The position numbers and the translations under genes were made by a program. The notes under the pieces were generated by a model, which saw nothing but the letters and a program-made list of their open reading frames with translations, did no database searches and was not told where the DNA came from. Shown here in pieces: positions 32,839 through 40,044 of a stretch of DNA of 40,044 nt (position 1 is the stretch's first letter; each line of letters begins with the position of its first letter). Origin of the DNA: Streptomyces graminilatus (GTDB lineage Bacteria; Actinomycetota; Actinomycetes; Streptomycetales; Streptomycetaceae); assembly GCF_001418565.1 (NCBI RefSeq), contig NZ_LIQQ01000066.1, positions 1-40,044 on the forward strand, written 5' to 3'.

Positions 32839-32934
32839 ATGGAGAAGACCGTTGTGCGCAACGACCCGCAGATGGAAAACCGTGAGGACGTCAATTCGAT
32901 TTCGGTTTCGGTGATGGTGTACGTCACCTTCTGA
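32839..32934 (+). CDS. RiPP precursor peptide 2 (31 aa)
   Basis: ATG 32839 follows GGGGGGAGGA. The leader is MEKTVVRNDPQMENREDV and the core NSISVSVMVYVTF. It aligns with precursor 1 at the leader and at ISVSV, then replaces the Ser positions with Met, Tyr and Thr while keeping Val at every second position and Phe at the end. The constant Val ladder and variable partners suggest that the modification falls on the Val positions. It is 75 bp upstream of the radical SAM gene. Confidence 0.9.
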   Translation: MEKTVVRNDPQMENREDVNSISVSVMVYVTF

Positions 32935-33009
32935 CCAGCGCGGCCTCGCTTCCAAGTATCGCTCCGTGCTTCCGGCGCCCGGGAGACACGGGCTCACGCC
33001 GGAGGGCAT

Positions 33010-34935
33010 ATGAAGATCACGCTGGTCTGCATGCCGTGGGCCACGACAGCAACTCCGTCACTCGCGCTCGGGATTCTTTCGCGAAGGATCGCGGATACAT
33101 TTCCAGAGATCGAGACGAAGACCCTCTACGCCAACATAGAGTTCGCCGACTGGATGGACCAGCAAGGAGGACTCGGCTCCCCCGAATTCAGTTTCTTCTC
33201 CTTGCACAGCTATTTCCTGGGATGCGGCGACTGGGTGTTCTCCTCCGCCCTCTACGACGACCCTTCGTGGCGGGTGGACGAGTTCACCGCCGGGTTGAAG
33301 GGAAAGATCACGGACAATCAGATGGAGACATGTCTGCGGCTGCACCGGATCGTTCCCGACTTCATCGAAGCCACCGCGCGGCAGATAGTCGCCGACGGTC
33401 CCGATCTCGTGGGCGCGACCTCGACGTTCCAGCAGAACGTGGCGTCACTCGCGCTGTTGCGCCGGATCAAGGAGCTGGCGCCCGGCATCACGACCGTCAT
33501 GGGCGGGGCCAACTGCGACGGTCCGCAAGGGGAGGCGCTGCACCGCAACTTCGGCTTCCTCGACTACGTCGTACGCGGCGAGGCGGAGCGGGCGTTCCCC
33601 CAACTCGTCGAGGCCCTTCGTGGGGGTGGCGAGCCGGACACATCGCACATACCCGGCCTGTGCCGGCGTGACGGCGACACCAGTGTCAGCAATCCGGCGG
33701 CGGACCGGCTCCTGGCGCCGTCCGAGATCCCGGCGCCCGACTTCGACCCCTACTTCGAGCGTCTCAGGCGCTCCCGAGTGCAGTCCTGGTACGAGCCGGT
33801 GCTCGTGGTCGAGGGCGCGCGCGGCTGCTGGTGGGGCGAGAAGCACCACTGCACGTTCTGTGGACTCAACGGTTCGGCGATGACCTTCCGCAGCAAGAGC
33901 CCGCACACCTATCTGGACGAGATCCTCACGCTCGCCGAGCGCCACCGCGTGCTGGACTTCTACGCCGTGGACAACATCCTGGAGATGTCCTTCCTCGACT
34001 CCGTCCTGGACAAGCTCGCCGAGGCACCCTTCGACCTGCGCATCCAGTACGAGGTCAAGTCGAACATGAAGCTGTCGCAGATCGCCCAGATGCGTGCGGC
34101 CGGGGTGGTCAGCGTCCAGCCGGGCATCGAGAGCCTCAGCAGCCGCGTACTGAAGATCATGGACAAGGGCGTGAGCGGCACCCACAACGTCCGCTTCCTC
34201 CGGGACGCCGAGACCCACGGGCTGTCGGTGGCGTGGAACTACCTGTACGGGTTCCCGGGGGAGACCCAGGACGACTACCTGCCCCTCATCGAGCAGTTTC
34301 CGGCCCTGCACCACCTCCACCCCAGCACCGGGGCGAACAGGATCGCGCTGGAGCGTTTCAGCCCCTACTTCGACCGCCCCGAACTGGGCTTCACCGACCG
34401 GCGGCCGAACCCGCAGTACGCGATCACCTATGACCTGCCGGAGGCCGAACTGACCGACCTCGCCTACCTTTTCGAAACCCCCGCCCAGGGCATCGACCGC
34501 AAGATCGGCGAACGGCTCGCCGATGCTCTTCAGGAGTGGTCCGACAACTACATCCGCAGCAGCCTGTCCTACGTCGACCTCGGTGACCGCATCGCGCTCA
34601 CCAACTCCCGGCCGGGCTTCTCCTGGCGGTCCATGACCCTGGAAGACCCGGTCGAGGCCGAGCTGTTCCGCGCCCTGCACGACCCCAGGTCGGTCGACCA
34701 ACTGGTACGCCGCGCGGGCCAGGGCGGTCACGCCTGGGACGAGAACCGCGTCGAGGCCCTGCTGACCGACTGGCGACGACGGGGACTGATCTTCGTCGAG
34801 GGCGACCGTGCCGTCCACCTCGCCACCGAGGACGAGAACCAGTTGCTGTGCCGCATCCGGCGCGACTCGCAGACCGGCGGACCCGAGCTGGCCCTGCAAC
34901 TGGCCGAGGAGCCCACATGCGTGACGATCTGCTGA
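33010..34935 (+). CDS. B12-binding-domain radical SAM RiPP maturase (C-methyltransferase type, rSAM_ocin_1-like)
   Basis: This 641-residue enzyme starts at an ATG after GGAGG. Residues 1-210 form the cobalamin-binding-type Rossmann domain (MGGANCDGPQGEAL, YVVRGEAERAFPQLVEAL). The radical SAM domain carries Cys273, Cys281 and Cys284 (GCWWGEKHHCTFCG), a CX7CX2C spacing rather than CX3CX2C. A C-terminal extension of about 150 residues follows. This fits the RiPP maturation radical SAM protein 1 family, whose B12 relatives methylate unactivated carbons, for example Val to tert-Leu in polytheonamide- or bottromycin-type peptides. The substrate is inferred to be the two upstream precursors. It overlaps the next gene by 19 bp. 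Confidence 0.9.
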   Translation: MKITLVCMPWATTATPSLALGILSRRIADTFPEIETKTLYANIEFADWMDQQGGLGSPEFSFFSLHSYFLGCGDWVFSSALYDDPSWRVDEFTAGLKGKITDNQMETCLRLHRIVPDFIEATARQIVADGPDLVGATSTFQQNVASLALLRRIKELAPGITTVMGGANCDGPQGEALHRNFGFLDYVVRGEAERAFPQLVEALRGGGEPDTSHIPGLCRRDGDTSVSNPAADRLLAPSEIPAPDFDPYFERLRRSRVQSWYEPVLVVEGARGCWWGEKHHCTFCGLNGSAMTFRSKSPHTYLDEILTLAERHRVLDFYAVDNILEMSFLDSVLDKLAEAPFDLRIQYEVKSNMKLSQIAQMRAAGVVSVQPGIESLSSRVLKIMDKGVSGTHNVRFLRDAETHGLSVAWNYLYGFPGETQDDYLPLIEQFPALHHLHPSTGANRIALERFSPYFDRPELGFTDRRPNPQYAITYDLPEAELTDLAYLFETPAQGIDRKIGERLADALQEWSDNYIRSSLSYVDLGDRIALTNSRPGFSWRSMTLEDPVEAELFRALHDPRSVDQLVRRAGQGGHAWDENRVEALLTDWRRRGLIFVEGDRAVHLATEDENQLLCRIRRDSQTGGPELALQLAEEPTCVTIC

Positions 34936-35507
34936 CCCCACCGTCCACCACCTCGGAGGGCTCGCTCGCCAGCCGTCACGTGCACGACCTGTACGGGCGA
35001 GGAGTGCGGTACGCCGAACTCGACGAGCCCGTCAACCTGAGCTCGCCCACACCCCGTGATCTGCGCGCACTCGACTTCCTCCGGGTCGCCACCGCCCGGG
35101 GCCTGCTGGTGCGCTGGCAACTGAGAGCAGGCCGGCGGGCCGATCCGGCCCTGACGGCACGCGACCTGACGCACCTTCAGCCACCGGCCTCCCTCGACGG
35201 CGCCCGGTCGGCCGAGCGTCTCACCGAGTGGCGGAACCGGTTCTACATCGGCCGCTGTGTCTGGCGCCGAGGCCCCGGTTTCGTACAGATCCGCGACCGG
35301 CGGGCCGGCGTGCTGCAACGATTCGACCTGGTCCAGCCCGCATACGTACAAGCCGTGGCCCAACTGGAGCGACAACAGGTGGGCGACGTCGATCCCGACG
35401 TCCTCTCCGCGCTGCGCGCCGAGCACCTCGTGCTGAACTTCGGCGGCCTCGACTGGTGGGCTCCCTGCCTCATCGACCGGTGGCCCGTCCCGTCCATGGT
35501 CCTGTGA
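34917..35507 (+). CDS. DUF5825-like RiPP-cluster protein
   Basis: This 196-residue soluble protein starts at ATG 34917, after GAGGAG, inside the end of the radical SAM gene, so the two are coupled. It contains conserved-looking Trp/Arg-rich segments (RWQLRAGRRAD, WRNRFYIGRCVWRRGPGF, NFGGLDWWAPCLID) but no catalytic motif I recognise. From memory it resembles DUF5825, found beside RiPP radical SAM methyltransferases; this could not be checked. A role as partner or recognition subunit for the maturase is a reasonable guess. Confidence 0.75.
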   Translation: MRDDLLTPPSTTSEGSLASRHVHDLYGRGVRYAELDEPVNLSSPTPRDLRALDFLRVATARGLLVRWQLRAGRRADPALTARDLTHLQPPASLDGARSAERLTEWRNRFYIGRCVWRRGPGFVQIRDRRAGVLQRFDLVQPAYVQAVAQLERQQVGDVDPDVLSALRAEHLVLNFGGLDWWAPCLIDRWPVPSMVL

Positions 35508-35565
35508 CCGATGCCGCAGCCTCCCTGACCGAACCTTCCTGACCGAACCTCCCGAAGGAGCCGGC

Positions 35566-35907
35566 ATGGTCAATGACGTCGCGGCCGCGGTCCTCGCCTG
35601 TGGGGCCGTGGCCTGGCTGGTGTGGCGCGGGTTCTTCACCCCACCGGGGTCCTTCGGGTCCTGGGCGATGTTCTCCCATATCGGCGGCTACCGCGCCCGG
35701 CTGCACGACGTACGCGACGGGCAGCCCGTCTGCCCCTGGGAGTACGAACTGCGCCAGGACCACTTCGGCTCTCCTGAGGCGCTGGCCTCGCTGGTGTGCT
35801 ACCTCGACGAGGAACACGGCCTGCGCGTGGTCGGGGAGGGCGTGCTCCTGGTGCCTTTCGGCCACATCAGGATCGCGGTCAGAAACGGCAGGATCGTGCG
35901 TGCGTGA
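35566..35907 (+). CDS. Small membrane-anchored protein of the RiPP operon
   Basis: This 113-residue protein follows GAAGGAG. One N-terminal membrane helix (residues 4-20, AAAVLACGAVAWLVW) is followed by a soluble domain (GSFGSWAMFSHIGGYRARLHDV, PWEYELRQDHFG). I do not recognise the family. Its end overlaps the HTTM gene by eight bases, so the two probably work together at the membrane. Confidence 0.75.
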   Translation: MVNDVAAAVLACGAVAWLVWRGFFTPPGSFGSWAMFSHIGGYRARLHDVRDGQPVCPWEYELRQDHFGSPEALASLVCYLDEEHGLRVVGEGVLLVPFGHIRIAVRNGRIVRA

Positions 35908-36847
35908 TCTGCTGCCGACCGCGTTCCCGGTGCACGGCACGGCGGCCGGACCGGCGCTGTGCTTCTTCCGCCTGATCCTGGCGGCCGCCCTGCTGTGGAA
36001 GATCACCGCCGACCATGTCTACGGCATGGCGCGTTTCTTCGACCTTCACCCCAAGTCGTTGGTGCGATGGCGGTACGAGCGCGACGACATGGCCGTCAAG
36101 GTGTTGCTGAGCCCACTCGCGTTCAAGGTCTTCTACGCTGCCCGGGCCATGGCGGTGCTGTGCCTGCTGGCAGGAGTGCTCACCCCGCTCGCCGCAGGAG
36201 TCGTGGCCGCCTGGTGCATGTTCGAGTTCACCTTCGACCGCAAGTTCAACATCCTGTTCCTGGGCATGATGTGCGTCCCGTTCGTCTTCGCCTCCGGAGC
36301 CGATGCCTATCTCAGCCTGCAGTCGCTGCTGGACGCCCCGTCCCCGGCCGCGTTCCTCGATCCCGCGCGGGCGCCGGGGCCAGGAGGGCCCTCCTGGCCG
36401 CAGGCCGCCGCGGTCGTGCTGATGTTCCAGGTGTACTGGAGCAGCGCCTGGTTCAAGGCCGCCTCCCGCCAGTTCACCAGCGGGGACACTCTGCAGAAGA
36501 TGTTCGAGCAACTCGCCTCCCTGCGTGACGAACTGCCCCCGGGCCGGCGCGAATACTATTTCCCCGACTGGTTCACGCGCCGTTTCGCCACCGCTGACCC
36601 GTCGCTGGCCGCCCGCCGTTGGCGCCTGCCCTCACTGGCGACGATCGTCGTGGAGGCCGCGCTCCCTCTCCTGCTGATCTTCCCGGCCACCTGGCCGGCG
36701 GGCACAGTCCTGGGCCTGCTCATGCACGCCGTCTTCACCGCGCTGCTGCCCAAACGCCTCGTCCCCTTCGGACTCGCCTCGGTGGGCACCTATGTGCTCT
36801 TCCTTCCGCAGCACACGTTTGTGACCCTGATCGGAGGACTGATGTGA
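35900..36847 (+). CDS. HTTM-type polytopic membrane protein (gamma-carboxylase-like domain)
   Basis: The 315-residue frame most plausibly begins at GTG 35900, overlapping the previous gene. It has several membrane helices (CFFRLILAAALLWKITADHV, AVLCLLAGVLTPLAAGVVAAW, NILFLGMMCVPFVFA, AAAVVLMFQVYWSSAWFKAA, and more). The FFDLHPKSLVRWRY and VYWSSAWFK pattern is that of bacterial HTTM proteins, relatives of vitamin K-dependent carboxylase. Such proteins are found in RiPP and thiol-redox operons with mostly unknown roles. Here it could modify or help export the peptide. Confidence 0.8.
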   Translation: MRDLLPTAFPVHGTAAGPALCFFRLILAAALLWKITADHVYGMARFFDLHPKSLVRWRYERDDMAVKVLLSPLAFKVFYAARAMAVLCLLAGVLTPLAAGVVAAWCMFEFTFDRKFNILFLGMMCVPFVFASGADAYLSLQSLLDAPSPAAFLDPARAPGPGGPSWPQAAAVVLMFQVYWSSAWFKAASRQFTSGDTLQKMFEQLASLRDELPPGRREYYFPDWFTRRFATADPSLAARRWRLPSLATIVVEAALPLLLIFPATWPAGTVLGLLMHAVFTALLPKRLVPFGLASVGTYVLFLPQHTFVTLIGGLM

Positions 36848-37626
36848 CGGACCAAACGGTGTGGGCGCCCACCAGTTTCGGCGCCCGTGCGCACGACTAC
36901 GACCGGCTGCGCCCCGGCTACCCCCTCGAAGCCCTCACCGAGGCCCTGTCCGCCCTGGGCGTCGGCCCGCCGGGCACCGCGCTCGACATCGGATGCGGGA
37001 CCGGCAAGCTCGCGGCCGCGCTGGCGAAGCTCGGCCACGAGGTCACCGGGGTCGAGCCGGACGCGCGGATGGCTGAGGTCGCCTCGGCCAACGGGCTCGC
37101 CGTCGAGGTCGGTACCTTCGAGTCGTGGGAGCCGGGCGGCAGGCGGTTCGACGTGGTGGCGTGCGGCCAGGCCTGGCACTGGCTGCGGCCCGGGGAACGG
37201 ACCCGGAAGGCGGCGCGGTGTCTCGGCACGGCCGGCCGGATCCTGCTCGCCTGGAACTTCGGCTCTTACGCGCCGTGCGACGCGGCCCGGCTCAACGCGG
37301 TCTACGCGTCCGTCCTCCCGGACGGCCTGCCGGCCGGATCGGGCGGCCGGGTCTCACTGTCCGAGTCCGACCTCGACGGATACGCCGAGGAACTGCGATT
37401 CCACGGATTCCAGCACGTGACGAGGATCGCCGTGCCCTGGCAGACCCGTCTCACCTCCCGGCAATTCTGTGAACTGCTGGCCACCGAGAGCCGCCACCTC
37501 GCTTTGCCCGAGGAGGTGCGGCGGCGGCTGTTGGGCGAGGTGGCCGCCTTTCTCGACGCGGAGAACGGCGGCGAGATCGGCGTGGACTACCGGTGCCTGG
37601 TGGTGGGAGGGTCTGCCGCCGGGTGA
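36844..37626 (+). CDS. Class I SAM-dependent methyltransferase
   Basis: This 260-residue protein starts at GTG 36844, overlapping the HTTM stop in a GTGA junction. Motif I is DIGCGTGKLAAALA (about residues 45-58), and an acidic motif II follows at TGVEPDARM. The fold is UbiE/COQ5-like. As last gene of the RiPP operon it may N- or O-methylate the peptide, in addition to carbon methylation by the radical SAM enzyme. The substrate is not visible from sequence. Confidence 0.88.
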   Translation: MTDQTVWAPTSFGARAHDYDRLRPGYPLEALTEALSALGVGPPGTALDIGCGTGKLAAALAKLGHEVTGVEPDARMAEVASANGLAVEVGTFESWEPGGRRFDVVACGQAWHWLRPGERTRKAARCLGTAGRILLAWNFGSYAPCDAARLNAVYASVLPDGLPAGSGGRVSLSESDLDGYAEELRFHGFQHVTRIAVPWQTRLTSRQFCELLATESRHLALPEEVRRRLLGEVAAFLDAENGGEIGVDYRCLVVGGSAAG

Positions 37627-37654
37627 CATCGCCGTGCCCCGGGCCGGCCGCAGC

Positions 37655-38968
37655 TCACAGGACGGTCTGTCCGTCCGGGTCGGTGCGGGGCTCCGACTCC
37701 CTGTTGCCTTCCGGCGGTCTGCCCAACTGGCGGACGACCGGTACGACATGATTGGCGGCCGCCAGAAGGGCCAGGCCGACGGTGATGGCGATCAGGGGGG
37801 CATCGACTCCGAGACCGTCCGCCAGCGCGCCGCACACCACCGGGGCGAGCCAACCGCAGGACTGCGAGGCCATGTTCGCCGACGTCATGACACGTGCGGT
37901 GATGGCGTCCGGAACCATCGCCACCATGCCGCTGGCGAACACGACGTTCAGCGGAGTCACAAAGAAGATGCTCGCGCCCAGGCACAGGGCCGCCAGCCAT
38001 GGCCAGGCCGCAAGCAGCACGATTCCGCCGACGCCCGCGGTGACCATCCAGGAGACGATCAGGATGATCCGGTAGCCGGACATGTGTTGTACGACCCATC
38101 CGGCGGCGAGTGCGCCGCCGAGACCGCACGCCGTGGCGATCGATTCGGCCGCGCCGATCTGCGAGGGCGACGCGCCGTGGTACCGCAACGTCACGATGAA
38201 CATGAAGCCGATTCCGGTGAAGAACAGGTTCATCAGCGCCATCCACAGCAGTGCGTACCGCAGGAACGCGCTGCCCCGGATGAAGGCCAGCCCCGCGCCC
38301 AGGTCGCGGCGCAGCGGAGGGCGGTCGGCGGACCGGTCCGCGGCGTCGGGTCCCAGCGGGGTGCGCAGGAACAGGCAGGCGATGGCGACGGCCCCGAAAG
38401 AGAGGGCGTCCACGAGGAACGGTGCCCAGCGCGCCCACGAGAACAGGGCCCCGCCGAGCGGCGCTCCGGCCAACTGGGCACCGTAGTCTCGTGCCTCGAC
38501 CCGGGCGAAGGCGGTCCTGACCTGCGACTCGGGGACGACGCGTTTGACCAGGGGTGCCGCCGCGCCGGCGAACGCCGCCGACGCCAGGCCCTGCACCAAC
38601 GCCAGAACCGCGATCAGCGGCAGCCATAAGCGCCCGGCGGCCACGATCCAGAAGACGACGCCCATCGCGGCCAGTTGGACCAGTGAGGACCCGACCAGCA
38701 GAGCACGTCTCGGATAGCGGTCGGCGGCCACCCCCGCGGGCAGGAGACCGACCACCAGACCGGCACTCCCGCAGGTACCGACGACCCCGGCAGCGGTGGC
38801 GGACCCGGTGGCAGCCAGGACCAGCAACGGGAACGCCAGGGTGGAAACACTGGTGCCCAGCCTGGACACCCCCACCCCGGACCACCAGATGTTGTAGTCC
38901 CGGTTTCGCCACAGCGGGGTGGGCTCCGGCCCTTGTGGATCGGCTTTCCGTCCGTTGTTTTGGGCCAC
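37655..38968 (-). CDS. MFS efflux transporter (MFS_3/EntS-like)
   Basis: This 437-residue protein has about twelve membrane helices and the MFS loop motif GVAADRYPRRALL near residue 80. It converges with the RiPP operon, 28 bp apart. The start is GTG 38968 with no ribosome-binding site. A well-placed promoter puts transcription start on or next to the GTG, so the mRNA is probably leaderless. It is the best candidate exporter or immunity pump for the RiPP product. Confidence 0.88.
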   Translation of the reverse strand: MAQNNGRKADPQGPEPTPLWRNRDYNIWWSGVGVSRLGTSVSTLAFPLLVLAATGSATAAGVVGTCGSAGLVVGLLPAGVAADRYPRRALLVGSSLVQLAAMGVVFWIVAAGRLWLPLIAVLALVQGLASAAFAGAAAPLVKRVVPESQVRTAFARVEARDYGAQLAGAPLGGALFSWARWAPFLVDALSFGAVAIACLFLRTPLGPDAADRSADRPPLRRDLGAGLAFIRGSAFLRYALLWMALMNLFFTGIGFMFIVTLRYHGASPSQIGAAESIATACGLGGALAAGWVVQHMSGYRIILIVSWMVTAGVGGIVLLAAWPWLAALCLGASIFFVTPLNVVFASGMVAMVPDAITARVMTSANMASQSCGWLAPVVCGALADGLGVDAPLIAITVGLALLAAANHVVPVVRQLGRPPEGNRESEPRTDPDGQTVL

Positions 38969-38973
38969 GGTTC

Positions 38974-39003
38974 AACGTATCGCCGCCCACCGAAGCGTGT
39001 CGA
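38974..39003 (-). promoter_or_regulatory. Promoter of the leaderless MFS gene
   Basis: On the minus strand TCGACA (38998-39003) and TACGTT (38974-38979) are separated by 18 bp, a good sigma-HrdB-type pair. Only five bases separate the -10 box from the GTG start. Confidence 0.6.
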
Positions 39004-39395
39004 CCCCGCGAGCAGACGGGAATGCATCAACTGGCCTAGCAGGAAGGGCAGTTGAGTAACGGAGCGCGCATGTTCCGGGCTGTCGCGGGGATCCTGGGGC
39101 CTCCCCTTCCCGCTCATGCGGACAGACCCCAGTGACACTTGGAGCACGGTGGGTGTCGTGGCAGTTGGCTCAACGGAGTTCGGCGGACACGAACGCCGGC
39201 AACCCGAACCGTCAGGTACGGCTCTCGTTTCTGGGTGCCGCGTATGAAGCCTGACCACAGGAGTGCGTTGTCGGGGAGTTTGTCCGGATCCGAACGCTTG
39301 CCACCTCCGGAAGCGGGGCAGTGATCACAGCCATGTGCCGCCCCTGGACGGATGGCCGGATGACGGACTGCCGGAGCGGCCGGGAGGAAGGACAC
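39004..39395. other. Divergent non-coding region
   Basis: This stretch separates the MFS promoter from the dehydrogenase operon. Short open frames on both strands have no ribosome-binding site or recognisable family. I see no repeat, tRNA or convincing insertion-sequence end in it. Confidence 0.5.
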
Positions 39396-39830
39396 ATGGC
39401 GGACGTGGACAGGGAATTATCGGACCGATTCGGTGAGTTCGTCGCCGTGTCCGCCTCGTTGACCGGGTTCAGCGTTGCCGAGCTGGAGGCTGTGGGGCTG
39501 GCGGAGGACTACGCGGCCGTCGTGGCGGGGCGGACCGAGGCCGGAAGTCTGGCACTGCTCGCCGGTGCGCTGGAGCAGGTCGGCGGTCTGCGCGGCGTGC
39601 GGGACGAGGGGCTGCTGGAGACGGCCAGAGCGGTCACGCACCTTTGGTACACCGGCTGTTGGCCGGGAATAAGAGGCGAGAGTCCGTTCGTGGTCTCACC
39701 GCGGGCGTACGCCGGGGGCCTGGTGTGGCGAACGTTCGGCGGGAGCGCGCCCGGTACCGCGCAGCCGGGTTTCGGGTCGTGGGCCGAGCCGCCCGCCGCG
39801 CCCACCCGGAAGGCGGAGACAGGCCGGTGA
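39396..39830 (+). CDS. Small subunit of a GMC-type sugar/alcohol dehydrogenase complex
   Basis: This 144-residue protein follows GGGAGGAAGGA. Its features (FVAVSASLTGFSVAELEAVGLA, ALLETARAVTHLWYTGCWPG-like LLETARAVTHLWYTGCW, GGLVWRTFGGSAPGTAQPGFGSWAEPP) match the small subunit of fructose/sorbitol dehydrogenase complexes, which pairs with the GMC flavoprotein encoded next. Codon 8 is TTA (39417-39419), so translation should require the bldA tRNA. No signal peptide is visible. The next gene starts inside its stop codon (GTGA). Confidence 0.75.
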   Translation: MADVDRELSDRFGEFVAVSASLTGFSVAELEAVGLAEDYAAVVAGRTEAGSLALLAGALEQVGGLRGVRDEGLLETARAVTHLWYTGCWPGIRGESPFVVSPRAYAGGLVWRTFGGSAPGTAQPGFGSWAEPPAAPTRKAETGR

Positions 39831-40044
39831 CGGTGAACGGACGTCCGGCCGGGCCGCGTTACGACGTGATCGTGGTGGGGGCGGGGATCGCCGGATCGCT
39901 GGTGGCGAGAGCGCTGGGCGAGCGGGGGCGGCGGGTACTGGTGCTGGAGGCCGGAGTGCGTGCGGCCGACCCGGCGCGAGGCCACCTCGAGGCACTGGAG
40001 ACGTACCGATCGGCGGCGGCCAAGGTACCCGGCTCCCCCTATCG
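39827..40044 (+). CDS. GMC-family FAD oxidoreductase (partial, C-terminus off the edge)
   Basis: About 72 codons are visible from the GTG at 39827. YDVIVVGAGIAGSLVARALGERG is a typical FAD-binding Rossmann start (shown as YDVIVVGAGIAGSL then VARALGERG). With the preceding small subunit it should form a sugar or polyol dehydrogenase. The rest lies beyond the window. Confidence 0.8.
   Translation, partial: MTVNGRPAGPRYDVIVVGAGIAGSLVARALGERGRRVLVLEAGVRAADPARGHLEALETYRSAAAKVPGSPY

Noticed and set aside
32563..32914. Alternative frame starting MTHRRPFAP across both precursor genes
   Set aside because: It reads both precursors out of frame, crosses the 19-bp hairpin and lacks a ribosome-binding site.
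39139..39395. Short frames on both strands in the divergent gap
   Set aside because: No start signal or family resemblance; treated as non-coding.

Overview
The window is a high-GC actinobacterial chromosome segment, almost certainly from a Streptomyces. The supporting signs are the third-position GC bias, GTG starts, four-base start/stop overlaps, a sugar ABC transporter without its own ATPase, IclR/PucR/LacI/AfsR-type regulators, and two rare in-frame TTA (bldA-type) codons. No rRNA, tRNA, CRISPR array, phage or intact insertion sequence was recognised.

Region 1 (1-12.2 kb) is nitrogen-compound catabolism. A metal-dependent M14/aspartoacylase-type deacylase and a sarcosine/N-methyltryptophan oxidase-like flavoenzyme face away from two tandem, recently duplicated IclR regulators. 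Each IclR copy sits behind a 39-bp palindrome whose arms have changed in a compensatory way between the copies. A tightly coupled minus-strand operon follows: class III (GABA-type) aminotransferase, a two-domain FAD/Fe-S dehydrogenase, a succinate-semialdehyde-type dehydrogenase and a small cupin. A PucR-family activator is divergent from it.

Region 2 (12.2-13.5 kb) is a decay scar. It holds a frameshifted TetR gene, a LacI DNA-binding-domain stub, a 10-bp tandem repeat and a 20-bp dyad.

Region 3 (13.5-28.5 kb) is a plant-polysaccharide (uronate/arabinoxylan-type) utilisation locus. On the minus strand lie a LacI regulator, a sugar-binding lipoprotein, two permeases and a GH43 enzyme, with a D-2-hydroxyacid dehydrogenase beside them. 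On the plus strand a broken transporter remnant is followed by a GH28-like beta-helix enzyme and two paralogous secreted alginate-lyase-like enzymes. A common operator-like motif with core GTAA(G/C)CG(G/C)TT recurs at the promoters of both arms. A perfect 26-bp inverted repeat begins at the LacI stop codon.

Region 4 (28.5-39.0 kb) is the most novel part: a compact RiPP biosynthetic locus. An AfsR-like regulator with an in-frame TTA codon is followed by two tiny precursor genes (28 and 31 codons). They share a leader beginning MEKT and end in alternating Ser/Val strands. Next come a B12-binding radical SAM enzyme with a CX7CX2C cluster motif, a DUF5825-like protein, a small one-TM protein, an HTTM-type membrane protein and a class I methyltransferase. 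A convergent MFS exporter appears to be transcribed as a leaderless mRNA. The likely product is a short, beta-strand-like, C-methylated peptide.

Region 5 (39.0 kb to end) opens another operon: a small dehydrogenase subunit with a TTA codon at position 8, then a GMC-type FAD oxidoreductase cut by the window edge.
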